Positions 52,669 to 61,433 of a DNA stretch of 64,000 bases are shown one piece after another. A program made the position numbers and the translations under genes. The stretch comes from Chryseobacterium indologenes (GTDB taxonomy: Bacteria; Bacteroidota; Bacteroidia; Flavobacteriales; Weeksellaceae), in NCBI GenBank assembly GCA_002439165.1, contig DJTE01000009.1:7705-71704 (forward strand). Direction: 5' to 3'. The stretch's first letter is position 1. Each line of letters starts with the position of its first letter. The notes under the pieces were generated by a model. That model was not told where the DNA came from and did not search any database. It saw only the letters and a list, made by a program, of their open reading frames with translations.

Positions 52669-53445
52669 ATGAATGACAATACCATTATTTCCACGATCGT
52701 CTATACTTTTCTGGCATTCACTTTACTGGCTGTTGCACTGATTGTTTTCTATCATTTCTCCAACAAAAAGATTACAAAAAATCTTCTTCAGAAAAAAGAA
52801 ATGGAGATCAGGTATGAAAAAGATCTTACCCATGCCATGATCAGTTCCCAGGAAAAGGAAAGGCTGAGAATTGCCCAGGATCTGCATGATGATATCAGTT
52901 CAAAATTAAGCGTGGTCTCTCTGAATATTCATCTGCTGGATTGCGAATATCTGACGAAAGAAGAATACAGTGAACTTAAAAATAAAATCATCAGCCTTAT
53001 TAATATCACTGCGGAAAGCGCCCGGCAGATTTCCCATGACCTGCTTCCTCCCATATTGGAAAAATTTGGACTGCATGCCGCAATAGATGCTCTCTGTTCG
53101 GAAATTAACCTGTCTAAAACCGTGGAAGTTTCGTATACCAGCAATCTGTATTTTGCCAGGACTGAAAGTGAAAAAAATTTACATATCTTTAGAATAATCC
53201 AGGAACTGACGAATAATTCTGTAAAGCATGGCAAAAGTACCCATATCCGGATAACTTTTGAAGGAAGAGAAGGGAAAAATGTCTGTCTTTATGAAGATGA
53301 CGGCAAAGGTTTTGATCCGGATGACGATGCTGTAAAAGGAGGGCTGGGGCTGAGAAATATAAGAAGCAGGATAGAGCTCATCAACGGTACACTGAAAATT
53401 GAAAGCAAAAAAGATAAGGGAACTAAGGTAGAGTTTACATTTTAA
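52669..53445 (+). CDS. HisKA_3 sensor histidine kinase
   Basis: The 258-residue kinase is related to NarX/DesK. A single transmembrane helix (TIVYTFLAFTLLAVALIVFY) is at residues 8-27 and a coiled region follows. The dimerisation/phosphoacceptor motif is RIAQDLHDDISSKLSVVSLN (His near 74). The HATPase_c domain has ELTNNSVKHGKSTHIRI (N box), EDDGKGFDPDDD (G1) and GGLGLRNIRSRIELINGTLK (G2). The short input region implies that a separate sensor is used. The response regulator gene follows after 17 bases. Confidence 0.92.
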   Translation: MNDNTIISTIVYTFLAFTLLAVALIVFYHFSNKKITKNLLQKKEMEIRYEKDLTHAMISSQEKERLRIAQDLHDDISSKLSVVSLNIHLLDCEYLTKEEYSELKNKIISLINITAESARQISHDLLPPILEKFGLHAAIDALCSEINLSKTVEVSYTSNLYFARTESEKNLHIFRIIQELTNNSVKHGKSTHIRITFEGREGKNVCLYEDDGKGFDPDDDAVKGGLGLRNIRSRIELINGTLKIESKKDKGTKVEFTF

Positions 53446-53462
53446 CGGATAATCAGAATCAA

Positions 53463-54152
53463 ATGAAAGAAAACTTAATCCGGCTGATCATTGTAGATGA
53501 CGAAGCTCTGTTCCGGCAGGGAATTTCATTTTTAATACAAAGGGAAAAAGATATGATCCTGTCCGGGGATTTCAGTAACGGAAAAGAGATCCTCGATGCC
53601 CTTTCCGGCCTTGAAGAATTGCCGCACGTGATCCTGATGGATCTTAATATGCCTGAAATAAACGGTGTGGAAGCCACCAAACAGATCCATACAAAATATC
53701 CACAGGTAAAGATCATTGCCCTTACCAGCTACAATACAAAACCTTTTATTATCAACATGATCCAGTCCGGAGCCTGTTCTTTCCTGAAAAAGAATTCCAG
53801 TCCGGCAGAATTGCTCAAAGCCGTCCGGGAAGTGCATGAGAAAGGATTTTACTATAACGGGGAAGTGATGGAAGCGCTCCATCAGAATATGACAGAACCC
53901 AGAAAAAAGGTATCCAGTATTTTTGATGCGAATCATATCTCGAAAAGAGAAAAAGAAGTGCTGGAACTCATATGCAGACAGTACAGTACCTCAGAAATAG
54001 CAGATAAATTATTTTTGAGTTCCAGAACGGTAGAAGGGCACCGCAACAATCTTCTCCTGAAAACCGGTGCAAAAAATACAGCAGGTCTTGTTGTGTATGC
54101 CATAGAAAGTAAGATTGTGGATACGCATTATCTGAAAGACAGTTTTGAATAG
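53463..54152 (+). CDS. NarL/LuxR-type response regulator
   Basis: The 229-residue protein has a receiver domain at residues 8-125: acidic pocket IIVDDEALFRQG, phosphoacceptor Asp in HVILMDLNMPEING, Thr/Ser in IIALTSYNT, Lys in SFLKKNSSP. A C-terminal LuxR helix-turn-helix follows (ISKREKEVLELICRQYSTSE, RTVEGHRNNLLLKTGAKNTA). It should be phosphorylated by the adjacent kinase. Targets are unknown. Confidence 0.93.
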   Translation: MKENLIRLIIVDDEALFRQGISFLIQREKDMILSGDFSNGKEILDALSGLEELPHVILMDLNMPEINGVEATKQIHTKYPQVKIIALTSYNTKPFIINMIQSGACSFLKKNSSPAELLKAVREVHEKGFYYNGEVMEALHQNMTEPRKKVSSIFDANHISKREKEVLELICRQYSTSEIADKLFLSSRTVEGHRNNLLLKTGAKNTAGLVVYAIESKIVDTHYLKDSFE

Positions 54153-54218
54153 GTTTTAAATAAGATCTGAGCAGGCTCTCAGAAAAATTCAGTCATTTCC
54201 GGATGACACAGGTGAAAT

Positions 54219-54253
54219 AAAAAATGACAGCGGGTACTCTGCTGTCATTTTTT
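54219..54253. terminator. bidirectional terminator
   Basis: AAAAAATGACAGC / GCTGTCATTTTTT, a perfect 13-base repeat with a nine-base loop, lies between the response regulator and the convergent peptidase gene. Confidence 0.9.
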
Positions 54254-54256
54254 TGT

Positions 54257-55654
54257 TTATTTCTTTTCCAAAGTCTGTATGGCATTTTCCATATGCTTTT
54301 TATCTTCAAAGTAACGGGATCTGATGGATTCAAACTTTTTGTCGTCCTTAAGCGATGTTTTCAATGTTGACATCAGGAACGTATAATTGGTGAAAACGGT
54401 TGGTGTTTTCAGGAGGGTATCCATCCATTTCCACATCTGTTTTTCACCGATCTCTTTTTCTATGGCTGCCAGAAGAACAGGAGTGGATTCGTAGGCATAG
54501 TCAATATAATCATCATCCGACGGTTTGGTTTTGATGGTGCTTAAAGGCATAGGGTCAAAATCCTTAATATTTTTAATCTTATCCTTTAATTTTTTATCAT
54601 ACACCTCTTTACCCAGGAGATCTTTCGTTACTTTCAGGGAAAGGAATTCTGAAAACCCTTCCGAAATAATTCCTCCAAGTTCAGAATTGAACTGTTTATA
54701 GGTTCCGAAATAATAATGGGCCAGTTCATGGGCAATAAACGGTCTGAACCAGTTCTGGGTCTTAGGGTTAAAAAGACTTTTAAGCCCGTTGTCTCCCCAG
54801 CCTATATTCATGATGGTAGGGTAGGATACAAACAGCCATCCGTTTTTGAGGGAAGTAGGGGTTGTTTCCACAAACGTTACAGGGCCGCCGAAAGGAGTAC
54901 CCAGTCTGTCGGCATAATAATTCTTATAGGTGTTGATCATTTCACTGAACTGTTTGATCTGTTCCTGTGTAAGCTGCGGATTCAGGATATAGGTATTGGC
55001 AATATTGGAATACTCATAGTTTCCAAAGAAGATGGCCAGTTCATAGGGAACATCACTTTTAAAACGGTAGTTCTTTGCCTTTACAGGAGGATTTCCGTTT
55101 ACGTACAGGGTAGAGCAGTCGCTGCAGGTAAATTCTATATCGTATCTTACCTCTTCATATTTCCTGTCTTTTGCCATATCGAATAATATGGGATACCAGG
55201 CTCCCTGGCTGCCTTCCGCTCTCAGGGAATTGTAGTTGAAGGCAATATTTCCTCTCCAGTCGTCCTTCGTATAATTTTCAAGGGTGTCTTTAGCGATAGG
55301 AAATTTACCGGTATATCTGAACTGTACAGATTGGGGCAGGAATTTTTCTTTTTTGTTTTTCGGAAAGTAATAGGCCAGAGATTCCCCGGTGGAAGTACTG
55401 TCGGCAGTACTTTTTTCATAAGCAAGTACAAAATCATTGGGCTTTTTACTTTTAAAGTGTAACAGATTCATTCCCGAATTGAGTCGGATAACATAATCTT
55501 CAATGCGGGGAATATCGCTTAAGGTAAGGTCGCAGTCAAAAGTTCCCTCTTTGATGGAAATATTGACTTTTCCGGTAAGCAAAGGGGCTTTTTCCTGAGC
55601 TTTGATCTGTAATGAAAATAATAGAATAAGTAAAAACGAAAATGCAATTTTCAT
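54257..55654 (-). CDS. M1-family-like gluzincin peptidase
   Basis: The 465-residue protein has a signal peptide (MKIAFSFLLILLFSLQIKAQ). Zinc-binding HELAHYYFG and the third ligand Glu (in GIISEGFSEF, about 19 residues on) match the HExxH-x18-E pattern of M1 aminopeptidases. The N-terminal half is beta-rich, as in that family, but the GxMEN exopeptidase motif was not found, so it may be an endopeptidase or a binding protein. The ATG at 55654 gives a proper signal peptide; an ATG at 55672 is possible. Confidence 0.82.
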   Translation of the reverse strand: MKIAFSFLLILLFSLQIKAQEKAPLLTGKVNISIKEGTFDCDLTLSDIPRIEDYVIRLNSGMNLLHFKSKKPNDFVLAYEKSTADSTSTGESLAYYFPKNKKEKFLPQSVQFRYTGKFPIAKDTLENYTKDDWRGNIAFNYNSLRAEGSQGAWYPILFDMAKDRKYEEVRYDIEFTCSDCSTLYVNGNPPVKAKNYRFKSDVPYELAIFFGNYEYSNIANTYILNPQLTQEQIKQFSEMINTYKNYYADRLGTPFGGPVTFVETTPTSLKNGWLFVSYPTIMNIGWGDNGLKSLFNPKTQNWFRPFIAHELAHYYFGTYKQFNSELGGIISEGFSEFLSLKVTKDLLGKEVYDKKLKDKIKNIKDFDPMPLSTIKTKPSDDDYIDYAYESTPVLLAAIEKEIGEKQMWKWMDTLLKTPTVFTNYTFLMSTLKTSLKDDKKFESIRSRYFEDKKHMENAIQTLEKK

Positions 55655-55777
55655 GTCTGGTTTTTTGAACATTTGTTGGTATTTAGTTTTTTTAGGGCAG
55701 TTTTTTAGAAAAACCGTCTGATAAAGATATTCTTTAAGTGTTTAACCTCCAAATTTTTTGAAATAAGTCTCCGGATT

Positions 55778-56293
55778 TTAACGGTTTGCGGATGGCGGAT
55801 GTTCCGGAGTATATTTTTGGATAACAGAACTGATCCAAACACCAAGAAGGATAAAAGAGAAACCGGACACCGGAAAGCTGAAGACAGAACCCAGTATGAA
55901 CTGCCCGTCATTGCTGAAATCCGTAAATAGTCCCCAATAGACATAAAACCCTAGAGGATGTACGATCCAGTAAAAGGAGAACATGATCAGGAACAATTCT
56001 TTTTTCGTAATCGTGAATCCGTTTACGGTAAGTTTTTTTACATAATAAAAAGTAATGGTCAGAGCACTGATACAAACGAGTGACAGTAATATCAAACCAC
56101 CTGGTCCTTCATGATAATCTCCAAAAAGGGAGATCAGTAATTCAACAGCAAATGCAACAGGAGCCACCGTTATAATAGCGGCAAATCCTGTACAGGCCAG
56201 TAAAAGGGAAATAAGAGTACATAGGGCTCCTGTTTTTACCGGTAAATGCCTTTGAAAATAATCTTTCCAGAAGGCCCATTTTGATGTTTTCAT
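55778..56293 (-). CDS. polytopic membrane protein of unknown function
   Basis: The 171-residue protein has four hydrophobic segments (LISLLLACTGFAAIITVAPV, LILLSLVCISALTITFYYVK, LFLIMFSFYWIVHPLGFYVY, FILGSVFSFPVSGFSFILLG). A His-Pro in the third segment may matter. The family was not recognised. The methyltransferase gene ends 16 bases upstream on the same strand, so the two are likely co-transcribed. Confidence 0.65.
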   Translation of the reverse strand: MKTSKWAFWKDYFQRHLPVKTGALCTLISLLLACTGFAAIITVAPVAFAVELLISLFGDYHEGPGGLILLSLVCISALTITFYYVKKLTVNGFTITKKELFLIMFSFYWIVHPLGFYVYWGLFTDFSNDGQFILGSVFSFPVSGFSFILLGVWISSVIQKYTPEHPPSANR

Positions 56294-56309
56294 ATTCAGA
56301 CACCGTGAA

Positions 56310-57041
56310 TTATTTTTTTACAGAGATCAGAAGCATCATGGGGCGGCGCAGTTCATCTTTCATTTCCGGGATTTCTTTCAGCATTTCAGGGGCTGGTTCA
56401 GGTTCTATGATCTCACTGATTATGAAATGATGTTTTAATAACGTATTCAGATAAGAGGTTAAAGTTCTGTGATATTTGGTGACATTTTCTCCCAGAAATG
56501 TTGTATTTCTTTTTCCTTCTGTGAAATAGCGGTCAACAGGCCAGTTTAATTTCTTCCCTTCTGCGTCATAATTCCAGTCCTGGCTGCCTTCCGCAGTAAA
56601 GACAGGATGTTCCACCGAGAATACAAAATATCCTCCGGGAGCCAGCCACTGGTAAATATTCTGAATCAGGGGATCAAATGATTCCACATAATGCAGGGTT
56701 AATGAACTCAGGATAATACCGAATTTTTCTGCGGGATACTCCAGATCTTCCAGGGCTTTTCTTTCATATTGAATCCCTTCAAGGCTATTGATTTCTTTAG
56801 CTTTGGCCAGCATTCTCTCTGAAAGATCGATCCCTGTGACTGATTTTGCACCATTTTCAACCGCATAGCGGCAATGCCATCCGAATCCGCAGCCAAGATC
56901 AAGAACATTTTTATCTTTAAAATCCGGCAGCATATTTTTCAGGGCATGCCATTCTCCGGCTCCCTGCAGTCCGAGCTGAGAGCGGAGCATTTTTTCGTAC
57001 TGTTCAAAAAAAGAGGGTTCGTCGTATTTGTTTTCTTTCAT
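56310..57041 (-). CDS. class I SAM-dependent methyltransferase
   Basis: The 243-residue protein has motif I NVLDLGCGFGWHCRYAVENG near residue 49 and GIDLSERMLAKAKEINSLEG next to it. Motif IV-like ILSSLTLHYVES is near 112 and WLAPGGYFVFSVEHPVFT follows. This is a Methyltransf_11/UbiE-like enzyme. The substrate is unknown; similar proteins act on small molecules or quinones. Transcribed with the downstream membrane-protein gene. Confidence 0.9.
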   Translation of the reverse strand: MKENKYDEPSFFEQYEKMLRSQLGLQGAGEWHALKNMLPDFKDKNVLDLGCGFGWHCRYAVENGAKSVTGIDLSERMLAKAKEINSLEGIQYERKALEDLEYPAEKFGIILSSLTLHYVESFDPLIQNIYQWLAPGGYFVFSVEHPVFTAEGSQDWNYDAEGKKLNWPVDRYFTEGKRNTTFLGENVTKYHRTLTSYLNTLLKHHFIISEIIEPEPAPEMLKEIPEMKDELRRPMMLLISVKK

Positions 57042-57199
57042 ACTTAGGATAAGTTGTTGTTCTGAGTGATTTGTTTCATTAAAAAAGAATAAAAAGATTC
57101 GGTTAATGATTTACTGCTGTATTGTATAAGGGCTGTTCTGAACAGAAAAATCCTTTAAAAAATTAAAGGATCTGCATAATGTATTCAAAGGAAAGCAGT

Positions 57200-57400
57200 T
57201 TATTTCTGATTTTCGCGCATGGCACGGATTAATCTTTCATTTCGCTGATCTGCTCTCTCATTATTCAGGGACAAAACTGCCCAGATGGCAGCAGGGAGCC
57301 AGCCGATCAATGTAATCTGAAGAATAAGACAGATGATGCCCGTAATGACTTTTCCACGAACCATAAAGGATAGAAAGGGAAGAAGTATGGCTAATAACAT
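57200..57400 (-). CDS. YqaE/Pmp3 family small membrane protein
   Basis: The 66-residue protein has two membrane helices (MLLAILLPFLSFMVRGKV and CLILQITLIGWLPAAIWAVL) in the UPF0057/Pmp3 layout. A charged tail (NERADQRNERLIRAMRENQK) follows. The family is linked to salt or stress tolerance and membrane potential in yeast and plants; bacterial role unclear. Confidence 0.88.
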   Translation of the reverse strand: MLLAILLPFLSFMVRGKVITGIICLILQITLIGWLPAAIWAVLSLNNERADQRNERLIRAMRENQK

Positions 57401-57536
57401 GGTTTCTGATTTTTAGTGTATTACAAAGATGAAAGTTAGCTATATTTTTTTAATAGGGCGGACTTTGGTTAGAAAAAATAATGTTTGGCGGTGAGATAGG
57501 AGGATGAAAAACAAAGAAAAAGGAAGGATATTTCGT

Positions 57537-57956
57537 TTATTTTTTTAAATATATCTTCCACGGAATTAAAGAAATAATCAGAATCAGACTTAATAAAATC
57601 ATATTTTTTGAAAATTTAGTATCCCCGGTTCTAAAAATAAACCTGTCATTATCTTTATGATAAAAAGCCTTTACAGAGCTTCCCACGGGGTAATGAATAC
57701 ATTCATTGCAGGGCAGTGCAATACTGTATTCTTTACCATTATTCTTTACCCAAACGGCCGAGCTCATTCCCGGTGCAGCATGGCAGTTCTGTTTAATGAC
57801 TTTTAGTATAAAAACATCTCTAAAGCTTAATGCTTTTTTATACTCTGCCAACTGATAAACAGTAAATATTACCCCTGTTGTAACCAGAATGATAATTAAA
57901 ATTTGATTTTTATAATATAACCTTTTCATTATCTGTTTTTGCACTTCCGTTTTCAT
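57537..57956 (-). CDS. small membrane protein of unknown function
   Basis: The 139-residue protein has a hydrophobic helix near residues 18-34 (NQILIIILVTTGVIFTVYQL) and another near the C-terminus (NMILLSLILIISLIPWKIYL). A central polar domain holds the Cys pair of LPCNECIHYP and a Cys-His in NCHAAPG. The layout recalls DUF3592-type proteins but is not a clear match. The start may be ATG 57929 (MKRLYYKNQ). Confidence 0.6.
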   Translation of the reverse strand: MKTEVQKQIMKRLYYKNQILIIILVTTGVIFTVYQLAEYKKALSFRDVFILKVIKQNCHAAPGMSSAVWVKNNGKEYSIALPCNECIHYPVGSSVKAFYHKDNDRFIFRTGDTKFSKNMILLSLILIISLIPWKIYLKK

Positions 57957-58146
57957 TATAAATACAGACGTATTGTATTTCTATATATGAAAAATCAGGG
58001 TATGATTTTGACTGTAAAAATATTGATTTCATTCAATCTGATGATAATTTCCGAAATTATCATTTATACCGGAGAATTTTTAATTACCTGCTGTAAAGAG
58101 ATCGGCTGTTTCAGAAAACCGGATTGAGAAAATTTCCGGATAAAAA

Positions 58147-58172
58147 TGCAACATTTCAGCCGGAGGTGCGTC
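58147..58172 (+). promoter_or_regulatory. ECF sigma promoter of GLPGLI gene
   Basis: TGCAACATTT-N10-TGCGTC matches, in both boxes and spacing, the element upstream of the sigma gene at 59124-59149. It lies 32 bases before the ATG. Confidence 0.72.
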
Positions 58173-58204
58173 ATTATTGTAGATTAAAATTTTAAACCGT
58201 AACC

Positions 58205-59035
58205 ATGAAATTCAGAACTGCACTTGTATTCATAATGTTGTACAGTATATCTGTATCTTCACAATATTATAAAATTATATACGATTTCAGATGGAAAACT
58301 GAAAAAGAGAGTAAAAGCTATAACTCTGAGCTGACCGTTCTCCTGAAAAATAATGACATTTCCTACTTCGAATCCCTGGCAAAGTATCAATATGATTCTT
58401 TAAAAACCAGTCTTGTTAATAGAGGGGCCAGAAACTTTCCCGGTCCAAAAGAAACATGGAAACTGCAGACATTAGTTTCCAGGAATTTAAAATCTCAAAC
58501 CACCATTTCCGAAGAAAATTTCTTTGATAAAGTTTATCTTACAACCTATACCTGTAAACCGGTCTGGAAAGTCCTTCCTGAAAAGGGTGTGTTTTTTAAT
58601 TACAGTGTTCAGAAAGCCGAAACCCATTTTGGCGGAAGAAAATGGATCGCATGGTTTACCCAAGAAATTCCCATCCATGACGGGCCTTACAAGTTTTTCG
58701 ATTTACCCGGCCTTATTCTGAAAATTTCAGATTCGGAAGAAAACTTTATCTTTGAAATTAAGGGGCTCACCAGGGAAAAAACCAATATCGAAGGTCGGAA
58801 TGCCTATACTTCCAAAGTAAATTTCACTCCCGGGCAGTGGGAAACCTTTTGGACGCAATATCAGAAAGACCCTTCTATGGTTTTTGCCAATCTCAATTCT
58901 CCGGATGCGACATTCAGTTATGTGTATAATGGTAAAAATGTAGACAGTAAAGAAGCCAAAGATGCCTACAACAAAGCTGAAAAAGAAAAAATGGCTGCTT
59001 TCAGAAACCCTGTTGAAATCAAATTCTGTGAATAA
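58205..59035 (+). CDS. GLPGLI family exported protein
   Basis: The 276-residue protein has a signal peptide (MKFRTALVFIMLYSISVSSQ) and the family hallmark FDLPGLILKISD in GPYKFFDLPGLILKISDSEE near residues 160-180. Preceding it is WIAWFTQEIPIHDGPY, also typical. The family is restricted largely to Bacteroidota and of unknown function, often near TonB receptors. The promoter matches that of the nearby ECF sigma gene, so it is a probable member of that regulon. Confidence 0.88.
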   Translation: MKFRTALVFIMLYSISVSSQYYKIIYDFRWKTEKESKSYNSELTVLLKNNDISYFESLAKYQYDSLKTSLVNRGARNFPGPKETWKLQTLVSRNLKSQTTISEENFFDKVYLTTYTCKPVWKVLPEKGVFFNYSVQKAETHFGGRKWIAWFTQEIPIHDGPYKFFDLPGLILKISDSEENFIFEIKGLTREKTNIEGRNAYTSKVNFTPGQWETFWTQYQKDPSMVFANLNSPDATFSYVYNGKNVDSKEAKDAYNKAEKEKMAAFRNPVEIKFCE

Positions 59036-59123
59036 ATACTTCAGGAACTTCACTTCCTTTTTTAATATTTTTGATTTCCGGATGAATCTGAATATAAAAA
59101 AATTAAAAAAAAATCAGAAAAGG

Positions 59124-59149
59124 TGCAACATTTACTCCATGAATGCGTC
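59124..59149 (+). promoter_or_regulatory. autoregulatory ECF sigma promoter
   Basis: TGCAACATTT-N10-TGCGTC lies 54 bases before the sigma factor ATG at 59204. The same element precedes the GLPGLI gene. Confidence 0.75.
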
Positions 59150-59203
59150 TCTTCTATAAGAAACGATTGAGAATAAAGACTATTGAAGACAGTAACTGAA
59201 AAT

Positions 59204-59755
59204 ATGAGTGACCGTGAATTGCTGGAACTTTGCCGTTCAGGAAATAATCCGGGATATTCCCTGCTTTACCGGCGCTATGCTAAAACTGTTTTCAACTCCA
59301 TTTTCCGTCTGGTGAATGACAGGCAGGAAGCCGAAGATATTCTGCAGGAGGTTTTTGTAAAAGCCTTTTCTGAAATCCCAACCCTGAAAAATGCGGATAG
59401 TTTTGGAGCCTGGACCAGGCAGATCGCCATTAATCATTCCCTGTCGTTTTTGCGTAAAAAGAAAAATTACTTTTCAGAAATAGAAGAAGCCCGGTTACCG
59501 GACTGTTATGAGGATGACCCGGAAGAAAAACAGAAATGGGAATTCCAGATCGAAGAGCTTCAGAATGCTGTTGCAGAACTTCCGGTACAGGCAAGAACCG
59601 TTGTGAATCTCTTCTTATTTGAAGAAATGCCGCAGGAAGAAATAGCAGCCGTTTTGGGAATTCCGGCAAGCACAGTCCGAAGCCATTATCACCGTGCAAA
59701 AAAGAAAATTTTTGAAAAACTCACTCAAAAAAAACAGAATGAACGATCCGCTTAA
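59204..59755 (+). CDS. ECF-type RNA polymerase sigma factor
   Basis: The 183-residue sigma factor has region 2 at residues 20-85 (AEDILQEVFVKAFSEIPTLK, FGAWTRQIAINHSLSFLRKK). Region 4 is near 130-180 (EEMPQEEIAAVLGIPASTVR, then SHYHRAKKKIFEKL). The ATG at 59204 (MSDRELLELC) is preferred over an upstream TTG. The next gene overlaps its 3' end by 17 bases, a common layout for sigma and anti-sigma pairs. Its own promoter carries the same boxes as the GLPGLI promoter. Confidence 0.93.
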   Translation: MSDRELLELCRSGNNPGYSLLYRRYAKTVFNSIFRLVNDRQEAEDILQEVFVKAFSEIPTLKNADSFGAWTRQIAINHSLSFLRKKKNYFSEIEEARLPDCYEDDPEEKQKWEFQIEELQNAVAELPVQARTVVNLFLFEEMPQEEIAAVLGIPASTVRSHYHRAKKKIFEKLTQKKQNERSA

Positions 59756-60587
59756 AAAATATGTACAGGACCACCGTGAAGAGTTTGATACGCTAGAGGT
59801 TCCGGAAGATATGTTTGATAAGATCATGTCCGGGCTGAATGAACCTGCCCAACCCGTTGCTGGAAGGTCTCATCTGTTATTTTCTTTAAAAACATGGGCA
59901 ATTGCCGCTTCTGTCGCAATGATTGCCGGTACGGGAACCTTTATTTTTCTGAAGGAACATGAAATTAAAAAGCCCGTTATAGTTACCCGGGAAAAAGTAA
60001 AGACCAGAGATGAAAACCGTTCAGAAATCCAGATCCCGGAAAACAGACAGAAAACCTACGGAATAATAACTCCTGAACAGGATAAAACCGGTGAAAATCC
60101 GGTGAATAAAAGCTCAGTGCGTTCAGGGGAAACGGCTGAAATTAAAAATCAGGAACAGCAGAATTATGCTATAAACAGAACGGAGGAGGAAAGAACAAAG
60201 GCCATTGAACTGATGAACAATACGCAATCGGCGAGTTCCAGGCTTCAGGGGATTACATTGGCAAAAAATATTTCGGCTTCTGATGAAATGCTGATTGATC
60301 TCCTTTATGAAAAAGCGGTTTCGGATGAAAATACAAATGTGCGATTGGCAGCTGTTGAAACTTTGGCCGAACAGCAGGAAAATCCTGGTATTGCTGAAAA
60401 AATCCGGCAGGCTTTTATTCAGCAGGACGATCCGGTGGTACAGAAAGAACTCATTATGATTGTTGCCGGCCAAAAAACATCTGAGCTGAGCAATGAGGTG
60501 AATGAAAAACTCCGGCTACTTACCCGGAACCCTGAAACAGCAGCTTATGTAAAAGATGAGGCATATGCTGTCTTAATGAAATATTAA
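59739..60587 (+). CDS. HEAT-repeat protein, candidate anti-sigma factor
   Basis: The 282-residue protein (MNDPLKKYVQDHREEFDTLE) has an N-terminal cytoplasmic part like anti-sigma factors and one transmembrane segment near residue 50 (LKTWAIAASVAMIAGTGTFI). The periplasmic part includes a charged linker and HEAT-like helix pairs (EKAVSDENTNVRLAAVETLA, FIQQDDPVVQKELIMIVAGQ). The overlap with the sigma gene and the single membrane segment suggest an anti-sigma role. No zinc motif was seen. Confidence 0.75.
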   Translation: MNDPLKKYVQDHREEFDTLEVPEDMFDKIMSGLNEPAQPVAGRSHLLFSLKTWAIAASVAMIAGTGTFIFLKEHEIKKPVIVTREKVKTRDENRSEIQIPENRQKTYGIITPEQDKTGENPVNKSSVRSGETAEIKNQEQQNYAINRTEEERTKAIELMNNTQSASSRLQGITLAKNISASDEMLIDLLYEKAVSDENTNVRLAAVETLAEQQENPGIAEKIRQAFIQQDDPVVQKELIMIVAGQKTSELSNEVNEKLRLLTRNPETAAYVKDEAYAVLMKY

Positions 60588-60635
60588 AAGCTTTTGTATA
60601 TAAACTCAGTAAAATTATTAAACAAATTAAACTTT

Positions 60636-61433
60636 ATGAAAAAGATATTTTTAATCATATTTTCATTGGCTGCATTCTCTTTTCAGGCGCAGGAAAACCT
60701 AGAGAACTCCAATACGGTAACAGAGAACTCCAAAACATATAAAGTCAGTAAAAATAAAGGGAAACTCCAGATTAATCTTGGGACCGTTACCGTAGAAGGC
60801 TACAAAGGCAATGAAATTGTTTTTTCTCTGGAAGGAAAAGTTCCTGCGGAGGATAAGCGCGCAGAAGGACTTCAGGCAATCAATGCTTCAGGACTTACAG
60901 ATAATACGGGGCTCGGCATTAATGTCAGTGAAAAAGACGGTGCATTGGAAGTCAACCCCTTGAAAAAACTTTCTTCGCCTAAGGTGAAAATCCTGGTTCC
61001 GGAGAGTGTGATTGTTTCCTTCAGGTATCAGTCGCAATACGGCGGAAAGGTCTTGTTTAAAAATATGCAGAATGAAATTGAGATTGCAGCGACCTACAAC
61101 AATGTGCAGCTGGAAAATATTACAGGTCCGGCTACTGTAAAATCAGTTTACGGAAACGTGGAAGCGGTTTTCAGCCAGAATGTAAAAGGTCCGTTATCGG
61201 TTATTTCGGTATACGGACATGCTGATGTAAGCCTTCCCAAATCCATAAAAGCCGATCTGAAGGCCACAACTTCCTATGGTGAAATCTATATCTCTCCGGA
61301 ATTCAAGATGAATGCTGAAAAGAAAGAAGATACAGCCAGCTATGGTGATGAACTTACCGGAAAAATAAATGGGGGAGGTATTCGTATGGATATACGCTCC
61401 GAATACAGTAAAATTTATTTAAGAGCAAAATGA
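60636..61433 (+). CDS. DUF4097-like exported beta-repeat protein 1
   Basis: The 265-residue protein has a signal peptide (MKKIFLIIFSLAAFSFQAQE) followed by short repeating strands of a parallel beta-helix. These include LENITGPATVKSVYGNVEAV, VKGPLSVISVYGHADVSL and LKATTSYGEIYISPEFKMNA. This is the DUF4097/adhesin-like pattern. The ATG at 60636 is preferred, as it gives a proper signal peptide. It is coupled to the next gene by an ATGA overlap and belongs to the sigma operon. Confidence 0.82.
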   Translation: MKKIFLIIFSLAAFSFQAQENLENSNTVTENSKTYKVSKNKGKLQINLGTVTVEGYKGNEIVFSLEGKVPAEDKRAEGLQAINASGLTDNTGLGINVSEKDGALEVNPLKKLSSPKVKILVPESVIVSFRYQSQYGGKVLFKNMQNEIEIAATYNNVQLENITGPATVKSVYGNVEAVFSQNVKGPLSVISVYGHADVSLPKSIKADLKATTSYGEIYISPEFKMNAEKKEDTASYGDELTGKINGGGIRMDIRSEYSKIYLRAK

